From assembly GCA_963817065.1 (NCBI GenBank), contig CAWFMO010000001.1, positions 248,001 through 312,000 on the forward strand: DNA of 64,000 nucleotides, read 5' to 3'. Source of the DNA: CAWFMO01 sp963817065. Its GTDB lineage: Bacteria; Actinomycetota; Thermoleophilia; Solirubrobacterales; 70-9. A program made the position numbers and the translations under genes. Shown here in pieces: positions 32,370-41,900 of the stretch (position 1 is the first letter of the stretch; the number at the start of each line of letters is the position of its first letter). The notes beneath the pieces were generated by a model, which made no database searches, was not told where the DNA came from, and saw nothing but the letters and a program-made list of their open reading frames with translations.

Positions 32370-33119
32370 GTGGCCGATGCCCAGGCGACCGAGATGACCG
32401 TTGACGAGCTGGCGCGGCGGGCGGGAATGACGGTCCGCAACGTCCGCGCCCACCAGTCGCGCGGCCTGCTGCCCGCGCCCGAGATCCGCGCCCGGACCGG
32501 CTACTACAGCGACGAGCATCTCGAGCGGCTCGAGCTGATCAAGGAGCTCCAGGACGCGGGCCTCAGCCTCAAGGCGGTCGAGAAGGCGCTCGAGGGCGGC
32601 CTCGCCTCGGCATCGGGCGAGGCGCTCGACTTCTCGCGCGCGCTGACCGGCGCCTTCGGCGAGGAGGAGCCCGAGGTCGTGACGCTCGAGGAGTTGCGCT
32701 CCGAGTGGGGCGAGGACCCCGAGCTGCTGCGCAAGGTCGAGCGTCTCGGCTTCGTGCGCGAGATCGGCGACGGCACGTGGGAGGTCATCAGCCCGAACCT
32801 GCGACGCGCTTCGGTCGAGTTGGCGGAGCTCGGGATCCCGAGCCAAACCGCGCTCGACATCGTGCGGACGCTGAGGAAGAACTCCGACGCCGTCGCCCGC
32901 GCCTACGTGAAGCTGTTTCTGAAGGAGGTCTGGCAGCCGTTCAAGGACAGGGGCGAGCCTGCGGAGGGCTGGCGCGAGGTGACCGAGGCGCTCGAGCGGT
33001 TGCGCCCGCTCGCGAGCCAGTCGCTGGTCGCGGTCTTCCAGGTCGTGATGGCGGAGGCGGTCGAGAAGGCGCTCGGGCGCGAGCTCCAGCGGCTGGCACG
33101 GGACGACAAGAGCGACTGA
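32370..33119 (+). CDS. MerR family transcriptional regulator
   Basis: 249 residues from GTG 32370. The N-terminal winged helix is typical: MTVDELARRAGMTVRNVRAHQSRGLLP, then GYYSDEHLERLELIKELQDAGLSLKAV (in parts). The C-terminal 170 residues are helical, contain no Cys at all, and so do not match Cys-based metal sensors. Control of the divergent membrane protein and of its own unit is likely from the shared 98-base region with dyads. The stop TGA overlaps the ATG of the following oxidase gene by one base. Confidence 0.88.
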   Translation: MADAQATEMTVDELARRAGMTVRNVRAHQSRGLLPAPEIRARTGYYSDEHLERLELIKELQDAGLSLKAVEKALEGGLASASGEALDFSRALTGAFGEEEPEVVTLEELRSEWGEDPELLRKVERLGFVREIGDGTWEVISPNLRRASVELAELGIPSQTALDIVRTLRKNSDAVARAYVKLFLKEVWQPFKDRGEPAEGWREVTEALERLRPLASQSLVAVFQVVMAEAVEKALGRELQRLARDDKSD

Positions 33120-34405
33120 TGCCGCAGTGGAAGAACTGGGCCGGCGACCAGGCCTGCGAGCCGGCGCGGATCGAGCGCCCGGGGAGCGTCGAGGAGCTGA
33201 GCGAGGTCGTGCGCACCGCGGCCCGCGACGGGCTCAACGTGCGCGCCGTCGGCTCGGGCCATTCGTTCACCGACGTCGCGCTCACCGACGGGGTGATGGT
33301 CGACGTCGGCAGGCTCGACCGGCTCGAGGTCGATCCGGACTCGGGGGTCGCCAAGGTCGGGGCGGGGATCGGGTTGCGGGAGATGAACGAGCGCCTCTAC
33401 GGGCACGGGCGGGCGATGGAGAACCTCGGCGATATCGACGTCCAGGCCGCGGCCGGTGCGATCGCGACCGCGACCCACGGCACCGGGTCCGGCTACCGCA
33501 ACATCTCCTCCCAGGTCGAGGCGGTCGAGATCGTCACCGCGGCGGGTGAGCTGCTCACCGTCGACGGCTCCGACCCCGAGACGCTTGCCGCCGCGCGCGT
33601 CAACCTCGGCGCGCTCGGGATCCTCGCGACGCTCAGCTTCCGGACCGTGCCCGCGTTCACGATCCGCCGGGTCGACTCCCCGCTGCCGCTCGCCGAGACC
33701 CTCGAGCGGATCGACGCGCTCGCCGACGGCTCCGACCATTTCGAGTTCTACGTCTTCCCGCACACCGACGTCGCGCTGCTGCGAAACAGCGAGCGCACCG
33801 ACGCCGAGCCGCAGCCCAGGAATCGGGCGCTGGAGTGGTTCCAGGAGGACGTGCTCGAAAACCGCCTCTTCGGGCTCATGTGCCGCTACGGGCGCCGGCG
33901 CCCGAAGGCGATCCCGCGGCTCTCGCGCCTCGCCGCCCGCCAGCTCGCCCACAGCGAGAAGACCGACCGCTCCTACAGGGTCTTCGCCAGCCGCCGGCTG
34001 ATCCGCTTCACCGAGATGGAGTACGGGATCCCCCGCCGCCACGCGGCCGAGGCGGTCGAGCGCGTGCTCGCGCTCGCCAACAGCCCCGAGCTCGACGTCA
34101 ACTTCCCGATCGAGGTCCGCTTCACGGCCGCCGACGACGCCCCGCTCTCGACCGCCGAGGGCCGCGACACCTGCTACATCGCCGTCCACATGTTCAACGG
34201 CATGCCCTGGGAGCCCTACTTCCGCGGCGTCGAGGAGATCATGAACTCCTATAACGGCCGCCCGCACTGGGGCAAGCGCCACTTCCAGAGCGCCGAGACG
34301 CTCGAGCCCCGCTACCCGAGGTGGGAGGAGTTCCAGGCCGTGCGCCAGCGCCTGGATCCCACCGGGCGCTTCACGAACGACTACGTGCGCCGCGTATTCG
34401 GATAG
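33119..34405 (+). CDS. FAD-linked aldonolactone oxidase (L-gulono/D-arabinono-1,4-lactone oxidase family)
   Basis: 428 residues. The FAD-binding PP-loop is RAVGSGHSFTDVALTDG (about 41-57), followed by GDIDVQAAAGAIATATHGTG. The C-terminal ALO domain has MEYGIPRRHAAEAVERV, RFTAADDAPLSTAEGRD and the characteristic HWGKRHFQ. These oxidise sugar lactones or related alcohols with oxygen as acceptor. His of VGSGHSF often carries covalent FAD. One-base overlap with merR shows co-expression. Confidence 0.88.
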   Translation: MPQWKNWAGDQACEPARIERPGSVEELSEVVRTAARDGLNVRAVGSGHSFTDVALTDGVMVDVGRLDRLEVDPDSGVAKVGAGIGLREMNERLYGHGRAMENLGDIDVQAAAGAIATATHGTGSGYRNISSQVEAVEIVTAAGELLTVDGSDPETLAAARVNLGALGILATLSFRTVPAFTIRRVDSPLPLAETLERIDALADGSDHFEFYVFPHTDVALLRNSERTDAEPQPRNRALEWFQEDVLENRLFGLMCRYGRRRPKAIPRLSRLAARQLAHSEKTDRSYRVFASRRLIRFTEMEYGIPRRHAAEAVERVLALANSPELDVNFPIEVRFTAADDAPLSTAEGRDTCYIAVHMFNGMPWEPYFRGVEEIMNSYNGRPHWGKRHFQSAETLEPRYPRWEEFQAVRQRLDPTGRFTNDYVRRVFG

Positions 34406-34414
34406 GCTCGGACG

Positions 34415-35881
34415 ATGCGGCTGGGACTGGGGGTGGCGACCGTGGCACTCGGGGTGGCTTTTTGCTTGCCGGTCGCCGCGCACGCGGACAAGTACGTCGA
34501 CCACCAGACCGGGCAGGACGACGTCGGCTGCGGGGCGATCGCCGACCCCTGCCAGACGCCCGAGTACGCGGGCAACATCAGCGACCCGGGGGACAGGTTC
34601 TTCGTCGACGACAGCGGCGTTCCGTATCCCTTCGTCGAGATGCCCTCCAACCGCTCATTGATCGCGACCGAGTTCGTTGGCGGGGATGAGGGACCCGCGG
34701 TGATCGACGGGGGGACGACCTTCGCGGTCAGGCTCCAGGGTTCCGGCGACGGAGTGGTCCAGGGATTCACCCTGCGCGGCGGCGACCCGGGGTTCAATAC
34801 CGTCGAGATGGGTGGAGGCACCCTGACCGGCAACATCATCGACGAGGAGACCACCGTGCGCGACGGCTGCATGGTCAGCGCCTCCTTCGACGCGGCCATC
34901 CGTGGCAACACCTTCGTCGATCCGACCCCCGGAGCGACGCCCAACGCCGGGGTCTGCGGGCAGAACCTCGGAAAGCCGGTCGAGGACAACACGTTCACCT
35001 ACCTGGATTCGGCGATCCAGCTGCAGGGCAGCGGAACGCCGGAGGTCCTGAACAACACGATCACCGGCGCCGCCACCTACGGCATCCAGATCATCTTCGG
35101 CACGGCGACGATCAGCGGCAACACGATCACGGAACCCGATGGCTTCGGCGCTACCGGGATCGCGATCGTGCCGGTCGCGGCCGGGGTCGGCGCGACGCTG
35201 CGCCGCAACCGCGTGATCGGGCACCAGACCGGCGTCTTCGTCAAGGACACGACCGGGCCGGTCAGCCTCGACGGCGACGTGATCGCCGGCAGCACCTTCA
35301 AGAACTTCGAGTCGATCGACGCGGCCCCGGCCGGCGACACCGACGTCTCGATGACCAACGTGACGATCGCCGATCCGACGTTCTTTATCGGAAACGTCGA
35401 CGTCAGCCTCGTCGAGACGCACCTCGACGTCGATTCGAGCTTCATCAGCTCGTCGCCCGAGGTGATCGGCGACGCGAGCTGCGCGATCTCCTACTCGGCC
35501 TCGTTCTCGAGCGGGACGCCGGGGGATCTGACCGACTGCAACGACTTCCAGGTCACCGCCGGCCCGCTGTTCGTCGACCGGCCCGGCCGCGACCTCCACC
35601 TCGCCTCCGGCTCGCCGCTGATCGACGCCGGCAACCCGGCCGCGCCCGCTGCGGAGTCGCTCGACCTCGACGGCGGCCCGCGCGCGACCGACGGCAACGG
35701 GGACGGGATCGCGCGCCGCGACATCGGCGCCGACGAGAGCGCCGCCGTCGCTCCACCGCCGCCCACGACGCCCGGCACACCCGCACAGCCGCCCGCCGGG
35801 AAGAAGAAGTGCAAGAAGAAGAAGGGCAAGAAGGCGGTCGCGGCCAAGAAGAAGAAGTGCAAGCGCAAGAAGAAGCGCTGA
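34415..35881 (+). CDS. Secreted parallel beta-helix protein with Lys/Cys tail
   Basis: 488 residues; signal peptide about 1-26 (ends VAAHA). The body contains right-handed beta-helix rungs with many Asn-Thr-Ile/Gly-Asn patterns (TGNIIDEETTV, NNTITGAATYGIQI, SGNTITEPDGFG, RRNRVIGHQTGV). The C-terminal part has SPLIDAGNPAAPAAESLDLDGGPR and DIGADES, the common DUF-like end of polymorphic beta-helix proteins, then a Pro/Thr linker and the tail KKKCKKKKGKK...KCKRKKKR. Likely binds or cleaves polysaccharide; no catalytic residues identified. Nine bases after the ALO gene. Confidence 0.82.
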   Translation: MRLGLGVATVALGVAFCLPVAAHADKYVDHQTGQDDVGCGAIADPCQTPEYAGNISDPGDRFFVDDSGVPYPFVEMPSNRSLIATEFVGGDEGPAVIDGGTTFAVRLQGSGDGVVQGFTLRGGDPGFNTVEMGGGTLTGNIIDEETTVRDGCMVSASFDAAIRGNTFVDPTPGATPNAGVCGQNLGKPVEDNTFTYLDSAIQLQGSGTPEVLNNTITGAATYGIQIIFGTATISGNTITEPDGFGATGIAIVPVAAGVGATLRRNRVIGHQTGVFVKDTTGPVSLDGDVIAGSTFKNFESIDAAPAGDTDVSMTNVTIADPTFFIGNVDVSLVETHLDVDSSFISSSPEVIGDASCAISYSASFSSGTPGDLTDCNDFQVTAGPLFVDRPGRDLHLASGSPLIDAGNPAAPAAESLDLDGGPRATDGNGDGIARRDIGADESAAVAPPPPTTPGTPAQPPAGKKKCKKKKGKKAVAAKKKKCKRKKKR

Positions 35882-35908
35882 GCCCTCGCTGACTAGCATC
35901 GCGCGGGC

Positions 35909-36658
35909 ATGGAGCGCCCGAGCGGACACAGAGACCCCGCGCCGCCCGTCTGGGTGGTGCTGCCGACCTACAACGAGGCCGAGAACATCGAGGCCCTGGT
36001 CACCGCGGTGCGCGGGCAGCTCGCGGCCGAGGTCGGTACGCACCGGATCCTGATCGTCGACGACAACTCCCCCGACGGCAGCGGGGTGATCGCCGACGAG
36101 CTCGCCGCCACCCACGACGATGTCGCGGTCCTCCACCGCGAGCGCAAGGAGGGCCTCGGCCCCGCCTACATCGCCGGCTTCCGCGAGGCGCTCGCCGGCG
36201 GCGCCGGGCTCGTGGTCGAGATGGACGCCGACTTCTCCCACGATCCCGCTGACCTGCCGCGTCTCCTGCACGCGGCAGCCGACGCGGACCTCGTGATCGG
36301 CTCGCGCTACGTGCCCGGCGGCGGCGTCACCGACTGGGGCGCGATGCGGCGGTTGATCAGCCGCGGCGGCTCGGCCTACGCGCGGTTCGTGCTCGGGGTC
36401 CGGATCCGCGACCTGACCGGAGGCTTCAAGTGCATCCGCCGCGAGGTGCTCGAGGCGATCGACCTCGACCAGGTCGACGCCCGCGGATACGCGTTCCAGG
36501 TCGAGATCACATTCCGCGCGATCCGCGCGGGGTTCAGGGTCGTCGAGGTGCCGATCACGTTCCGCGAGCGGCGGCTCGGCGCTTCGAAGATGACCCGGGG
36601 GATCGTCGCCGAGGCGATCTGGCGGGTACCGGCGTTACGCTGGCGCGTGCCGCGCTAG
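35909..36658 (+). CDS. Polyprenol monophosphomannose synthase-like glycosyltransferase (GT2)
   Basis: 249 residues. DPM1/Ppm1 pattern: VVLPTYNEAENIEALV, ILIVDDNSPDGSGVIADEL, EMDADFSHDPADLPRLL with the metal-binding DAD, GSRYVPGGGVTDW, RIRDLTGGFKCIRREVL and TFRERRLGASKM. No C-terminal membrane or acyltransferase domain, like stand-alone actinobacterial Ppm1 catalytic units. Makes polyprenol-P-mannose for lipoglycan or protein mannosylation. Substrate sugar is by family. Confidence 0.9.
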   Translation: MERPSGHRDPAPPVWVVLPTYNEAENIEALVTAVRGQLAAEVGTHRILIVDDNSPDGSGVIADELAATHDDVAVLHRERKEGLGPAYIAGFREALAGGAGLVVEMDADFSHDPADLPRLLHAAADADLVIGSRYVPGGGVTDWGAMRRLISRGGSAYARFVLGVRIRDLTGGFKCIRREVLEAIDLDQVDARGYAFQVEITFRAIRAGFRVVEVPITFRERRLGASKMTRGIVAEAIWRVPALRWRVPR

Positions 36659-36700
36659 CTTGTTGGCGAGTTGACGCCGGGATGGCTTCACTTCATTTTG

Positions 36701-36706
36701 TATAGT
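36701..36706 (+). promoter_or_regulatory. Candidate -10 box upstream of thioredoxin
   Basis: TATAGT in a locally AT-rich stretch (cttcattttgtatagtgtt), 50 bases before the thioredoxin GTG. A TTGACG lies at 36671-36676, but 24 bases away, too far for a normal -35. Confidence 0.35.
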
Positions 36707-36755
36707 GTTAGAACGGACTACCCGAACGACCACCGACGACGCTGAGGAGAAGACA

Positions 36756-37082
36756 GTGAGTGGCAAGCTCCCCGATGTAACCGACGCCAACTTCCAGGCC
36801 GAGGTGCTTGAAGGCGATGGCCCGATCCTGGTCGACTTCTGGGCCCCCTGGTGCGGGCCTTGCCGCGTCGTCCACCCGGTGCTCGAGGAGATCGACGCCG
36901 AGCGCGAGGACCTCAAGATCGTCAGCCTCAACACCGACGACAACCCGCAAACCGCGGCCAAGTTCGACGTGCTCTCGATCCCGACCCTGATCCTGTTCAA
37001 GGACGGCGAGATCGCGAAGAAGGTCATCGGCGCGATGCCGAAGGCGCGCCTCGAAGCCGAGCTCGAGCCCGCACTCGCGTAG
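36756..37082 (+). CDS. trxA: Thioredoxin
   Basis: 108 residues from GTG 36756, with GAGGAGA 6 bases upstream; this start gives the normal thioredoxin length. An upstream GTG at 36705 lies in the promoter region and is rejected. Active site WCGPC in LVDFWAPWCGPCRVV; cis-Pro in LSIPTLILFKDG. FQAEVLEGDGPILVDFW is the classical opening. Cytosolic disulfide reductase that could serve MsrB and other partners. Confidence 0.94.
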   Translation: MSGKLPDVTDANFQAEVLEGDGPILVDFWAPWCGPCRVVHPVLEEIDAEREDLKIVSLNTDDNPQTAAKFDVLSIPTLILFKDGEIAKKVIGAMPKARLEAELEPALA

Positions 37083-37154
37083 CGAGTGCGATCAGAGGTA
37101 CTGGCGCGTAGAGAATCGACGGCGCGGCTCTTGCCGCGCGGAAAGGCAGGGGGA

Positions 37155-38498
37155 ATGGGGAAGCGAGGGGTCCGCGCGATTGCGATCACGGCGCTGCTGC
37201 TCTGCGCCGCGACCGCCGAGAGCGCGGCGGCGGCGAATACGACCGGGGCCGCCAACGGCCGGATCATCTTCACCGACGACCGCGCCGGGGGCGACTTCGA
37301 CGTCTTCGTGATGAACCCCGACGGCTCCGGCGTGCTCAACCTGACAGCGACGAGCGCCGCCACCGACCAGGACCCGGTCTTCTCGCCCGACGGAACCAGG
37401 ATCGCCTACGCGAGCAACATCGACGGCGACCAGGACGTCTACATCGCGAACTCCGACGGCACCAACCCGGTCAACGTCACCCCAAGTCTCACCGACCCGC
37501 AGAGCGAGCCGTCGTTCTCTCCCAACGGCCAGTCGCTGAGCTATACGCACGGCGAACCCGGCGTGACGTCGGCGATCCGGATCATCGAGCTCGAGAACTA
37601 CGTCCCCGTGTCCGGCTTCACGGCCACGGGATTCGCGCCCGGCACGGCGGGCTCGACCTGGACGCCGGACGGGAACCTGGTCTTCCAGAGTCGCGCGACG
37701 GGCCAGACCGACATCCTGATCAGGCGCGCCGACGGGACCGTCACCAATCTGACCGCCGGTTACGCCGAGACCGCGCGCGAGCCCTCGGTCTCCCCCGACG
37801 GGCAGTCGATCGCCTTCGTCTCCTTCGGCGGCTCGGACTCGGGCTTCGCGCTCGACATCTTCGTGATGGGCATCGACGGCGGCGGGATCAGGAACCTGAC
37901 CCCGGGCAACGCCTCCGACGAGACGACTCCCGCGTTCTCACCCGACGGCAACCTGGTCGCCTACGAGCAGTCCGACTTCGGCGACCAGGACATCAAGCTC
38001 GTCAACCTCAACGGGGTCGTGCAGTCGACGCTGACCGCCAACACCGAGGAGAGCGGCTTCGACCTCGACTGGGAGTACGTGTTCAGCTGCAACGGTGTGC
38101 GGGCGACTGCGGTGGGGTCGGCAGAGGCGGACCGCTTCGAGGGGACGCCGGGCCCCGACGTGATCGCCGGCCACGCCGGCGACGACTTCCTGATCGGCGG
38201 CGCAGGCGATGACGTCTTCTGCGGCGCCGCGGGCAACGACCGGGTGCTCGGCGGAACCGGCAAGGACCTCGCCTTCGGCGACGAGGACCGCGACAACCTC
38301 GACGGCGGCGCGGGCAAGGACCGGTTGATCGGCGCCGCGGGGCGGGACCGTCTCTCCGGCGGCAGGGACAAGGACAGGCTCTCGGGCGGCGCCGGGCGCG
38401 ACAAGCTGGTCGGCGGCAAGGGCAAAGACAAGATCAACGGCGGCCCCGGCAAGGACGTGATCAAGGACGAGAAGAAGTCGAAGAAGTCGAAGAAGTAG
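37155..38498 (+). CDS. Secreted TolB-like propeller with RTX repeats and Lys/Ser tail
   Basis: 447 residues from ATG 37155 (GGGGGA directly before it); signal peptide to about residue 27 (AESAAAA). Six or so WD40/PD40-type TolB blades: GGDFDVFVMNPDGSGVLNLT, DPVFSPDGTRIAYAS, PSVSPDGQSIAFVSF, PAFSPDGNLVAYEQ. Then a Cys-containing region and about eight GGxGxD-type calcium-binding repeats (GNDRVLGGTGKD, GKDRLIGAAGRD, GKDKINGGPGKD), ending in KKSKKSKK. The combination suggests a calcium-stabilised surface protein. Partner unknown. Confidence 0.85.
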   Translation: MGKRGVRAIAITALLLCAATAESAAAANTTGAANGRIIFTDDRAGGDFDVFVMNPDGSGVLNLTATSAATDQDPVFSPDGTRIAYASNIDGDQDVYIANSDGTNPVNVTPSLTDPQSEPSFSPNGQSLSYTHGEPGVTSAIRIIELENYVPVSGFTATGFAPGTAGSTWTPDGNLVFQSRATGQTDILIRRADGTVTNLTAGYAETAREPSVSPDGQSIAFVSFGGSDSGFALDIFVMGIDGGGIRNLTPGNASDETTPAFSPDGNLVAYEQSDFGDQDIKLVNLNGVVQSTLTANTEESGFDLDWEYVFSCNGVRATAVGSAEADRFEGTPGPDVIAGHAGDDFLIGGAGDDVFCGAAGNDRVLGGTGKDLAFGDEDRDNLDGGAGKDRLIGAAGRDRLSGGRDKDRLSGGAGRDKLVGGKGKDKINGGPGKDVIKDEKKSKKSKK

Positions 38499-38930
38499 CT
38501 AGAGGATCTGCTCGCAGACGAAGCCGGCGAGCAGGACCGAGAAGCCGACGATCTCGGTCGCGATCAGCGCGTACATGTAGGGGTGGAGGCCCGGGGGCCG
38601 GTCGCCCTCGCGGAACTGGTTGTCGGTCTGCTTGCGCGCTCCCTGGATGCAGTAACCGGCGATCGCCGCGACGAAGAAGGCGATTACCGCGAAGGCGGCG
38701 ATCGCGTCGACGGTCTCGCTCCAGCCGCTGAGCTCGACGAAGGTCGCGATCAGCAGGGTCGCGAACGAGTAGAGCAGCGCCGCGCGGTGGGCGGTGTCGA
38801 CGTAGGGATGCGCGAGGCCGTCGGGGTTGGTGCTCATCTGCCTGTACTTCCAGACCCCGAGCACCAGCGCCCAGATGAAGATCAGCCCGGCGGCGAGCAG
38901 CACCGCCTTCGTGTCGGCCCCAAGTTCCAT
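38499..38930 (-). CDS. Conserved four-helix membrane protein
   Basis: 143 residues: helices at AVLLAAGLIFIWALVLGVW, AALLYSFATLLIATFVELSGW, AIAAFAVIAFFVAAIAGYCI and YALIATEIVGFSVLLAGFVC. A polar loop after TM1 has LAHPYVDTAHRAALLY, and RKQTDNQFREGDR lies before TM4. Two His in the HPYVDTAH loop could bind a cofactor, but this is speculation. No family recognised. It follows ileS by 14 bases on the same strand and is probably co-transcribed; its stop abuts the convergent TolB/RTX stop. Confidence 0.65.
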   Translation of the reverse strand: MELGADTKAVLLAAGLIFIWALVLGVWKYRQMSTNPDGLAHPYVDTAHRAALLYSFATLLIATFVELSGWSETVDAIAAFAVIAFFVAAIAGYCIQGARKQTDNQFREGDRPPGLHPYMYALIATEIVGFSVLLAGFVCEQIL

Positions 38931-38944
38931 CTCCGCGGCGGAGT

Positions 38945-41900
38945 CTAGGCCCGGGTCACGGTGATCAGCAGCTCGCGCCCTTCGATCGTCGCCTTCTCGC
39001 CCTCGCCGTTTCCGTAGTCCACGGACTCGGCGAGCGTCTCCCCGGTGACGTAGGCCTCGTGCGCGCGCGACGCCGCGAGCAACTCCTCATCGCCGCCGAG
39101 CGTCAGCCCGATCCGGTCCGAGACATCGAGCCCGGCCTGCTTGCGGGCGTTCTGGACCGCGTGGACGATCTCGCGCGCGAGGCCCTCGCGGCGCAGGTCG
39201 TCGTCGAGCTCGAGCGCCAGGGCGACCGCGTGGCCGGCTTCGGACTCGACCATGTAGCCCTCGAGCGGCTCCATCACGAGGCTCACGTCCTCGGCGCCAA
39301 GCGAGTGGTCGTGCCCGTCGATCGAGATTCCGACCTCGCCGCCGCCCTCGAGCGTCGCAGCGACCTTCTCGGCGTCGAGCGACTCGATCGCCGCCGCGGC
39401 CTGGGGCATCTGCTTGCCGAACCGCGGCCCGAGGCTGCGGTAGTTGGCCTTGGCGCGGTAGCTGACCAGCTCGCCCTGCTCGGAGACGAACTCGATCTCC
39501 TTCACGTTCAGCTCCGAGGCGACGACGTCGGTCAGCTTCTCGATCGCCGCGCGCTCGGCGTCGGAGGCGACGACGACCGCCTTGTGGAGCGGCTGGCGGA
39601 CCTTGACCTTGGCGTGGGCGCGCGCGGCTCGCCCGAGCTCGACCGTGCGCCGCGCCGCCTCCATCCCGGCCTCGAGCTCGTCGTCGATCAGCTCCTCGGC
39701 CGGCTCGGGGAAGTCGCGCAGGTGGACCGAGTCGGGCAGCGGCCCGAAGTCGCCGGCCTCGCCGCCGGCGAGGTTGGCGTAGAGCTCGTCGGAGAGGAAG
39801 GGCGTGTACGGGGCGAGCAGCGTCGCGACCTCGACCAGGCAGTGGCGCAGGGTCGCGAACGCCGCGGCGTCGCCGTCCCAGAAGCGCCGTCGCCCGACCC
39901 GCACGTACCAGTTCGACAGCTCCTCGACGAAGGCGGCGATCGCGCGTCCGCCGCTCGTGGTGTCGAAGTGCTCGAGCGCGTCGCGGGCCTCGGCGATCGT
40001 TCGCTGGAGGCGCGAAAGCGCCCAGCGGTCGAGGTCATTGGCTCCGTCGGTCGGCGCCGCCGGGGGCTCCCCGGCCTCGATCCCTTCGCTGTTCGCGTAC
40101 AGAACCCAGAACGAGTACGTGTTCCAGAGCGTGAGCAGGAACTGGCGCACCGACTCGCCGACGGTGTCGACCGAGAACCGATAGCCGGCCCACGGCTGCT
40201 GGGCGGTCAGGTAGTACCAGCGGAAGGCGTCGGCGCCGTGGCGGTCGATCACGTCCCAGGGCTCGACCACGTTGCCCTTGCTCTTCGACATCTTCTGGCC
40301 CTCGGGGTCGAGGATCAACCCGAGGCAGACGCAGGCGCGGTAGTTCGACTCGCCGAACAGCAGCACCGATTCGGCGAGCTGCGTGTAGAACCAGCCCCGC
40401 GTCTGGTCGATCCCCTCGCAGATGAAGTCGGCGGGGAAGCGGTCTTTGAAGAGCTCCTCGTTCTCGAACGGGTAGTGGTACTGGGCGAATGGCATCGCGC
40501 CGGAGTCGAACCAGGCGTCGATCACCGCCTCGACCCGGCGCATCTCGCCCGCGCAGCCCTCGGCCTCGCAGGGCCAGGCGACGTCGTCGATGTAGGGGCG
40601 GTGGAGGTCGTCGGGGACGTTGCCGCCCTTCTCGGCCAGCTCCTCGAGCGATCCGACGCAGAATCGCTCCTCGCAGTCGTCGGCCTCGCACTCCCAGATC
40701 GGCAGCGGGGTGCCCCAGTAGCGGTCGCGCGAGAGCGCCCAGTCGACGTTGTTCTCGAGCCATTTGCCGAAGCGCCCGTGCTTGATGTGGTCGGGGTGCC
40801 AGTCGATCGTCTCGTTGGCCGCGAGCATCTCGTCGCGGACCTCGGTCGTCGCGACGTACCAGCTCGCCTTCGCGTAGTAGAGGAGCGGCGTGTCGCAGCG
40901 CCAGCAGTGCGGATATGCGTGCTCGTAGACCTCGGCCCGCAGCAGCCGGCCGTTCTCCTTCAGCGCCTCGACGATCTCCGGGTCGGCCTCCTTGACGAAC
41001 TTACCGGCGAAATCGGGCACGACCTTCTCGTCGAAGGTGCCGTCGAGCTTGACCGGGTTCTGGAGCTTGATCCCGTACTCCTGGCCGAGCTTGAAGTCGT
41101 CGTCGCCGAAGGCGATCGCGGTGTGGACGAGGCCGGTGCCCTCGTCGGTGGTTACGAAGTCGGCGAGCAGCACGGTGTGGCCCCTGGGCCCGTAGTCGGT
41201 GACGTACTCGAAGGGCGGCTCGTAGGAGGTCCCGGCGAGCGCCTCGCCCGGGAAGTGCGCGACGACCTCGGCGTCCTCGCCGAGAACGCGCTCGAGCCGC
41301 TCGCGGGCGAGGACGAAAGTCTCGCCGCCCTGCTTCGCGCGCACGTACTCGATCTCGGGCCCGGCGGCGACCGCGGCGTTCGAGATCAGCGTCCAGGGGG
41401 TCGTGGTCCAGACCAGGAGCTGGTCGCCGGGCTCGAGCGGCGACTCGGGGATCTGGTCGCTGACCGCCGGCTCGCGGATCGGGAGCTTGACGTAGACCGA
41501 GGGGTCCTCGATGTCGCGGTAGGCGTCCGCGACCTCGTGCGAGGAGAGCGCCGTGCCGCAGCGCTTGCAGTAGGGGACGACCTTGTGGCCCTCGTAGAGG
41601 CGGCCGTCCTCCCAGAGCTTGCGCAGCGACCACCAGACCGACTCGATGTACTCGTTGTCCATCGTCACGTAGGGGTCGTCGAGGTCGATCCAGAACCCGA
41701 TCCGCTCGGACAGCCGGTTCCAGTCCTCGACGTAGGCGAAGACCGATTCGCGGCAGCGCTGGTTGAACTCGGCGATCCCGAACTCCTCGATCTCCTCCTT
41801 AGAGGAGATCCCGAGCTGGCGCTCGACCTCGAGCTCGACCGGCAGCCCGTGGCAGTCCCAGCCCGCCTTGCGGGGAACGTAGTGGCCGGTCATCGCGCGG

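Noticed and set aside
36671..36706. TTGACG...TATAGT as a sigma-70-type promoter for thioredoxin
   Set aside because: The spacer is 24 bases, too long; only the -10 element is kept, at low confidence.
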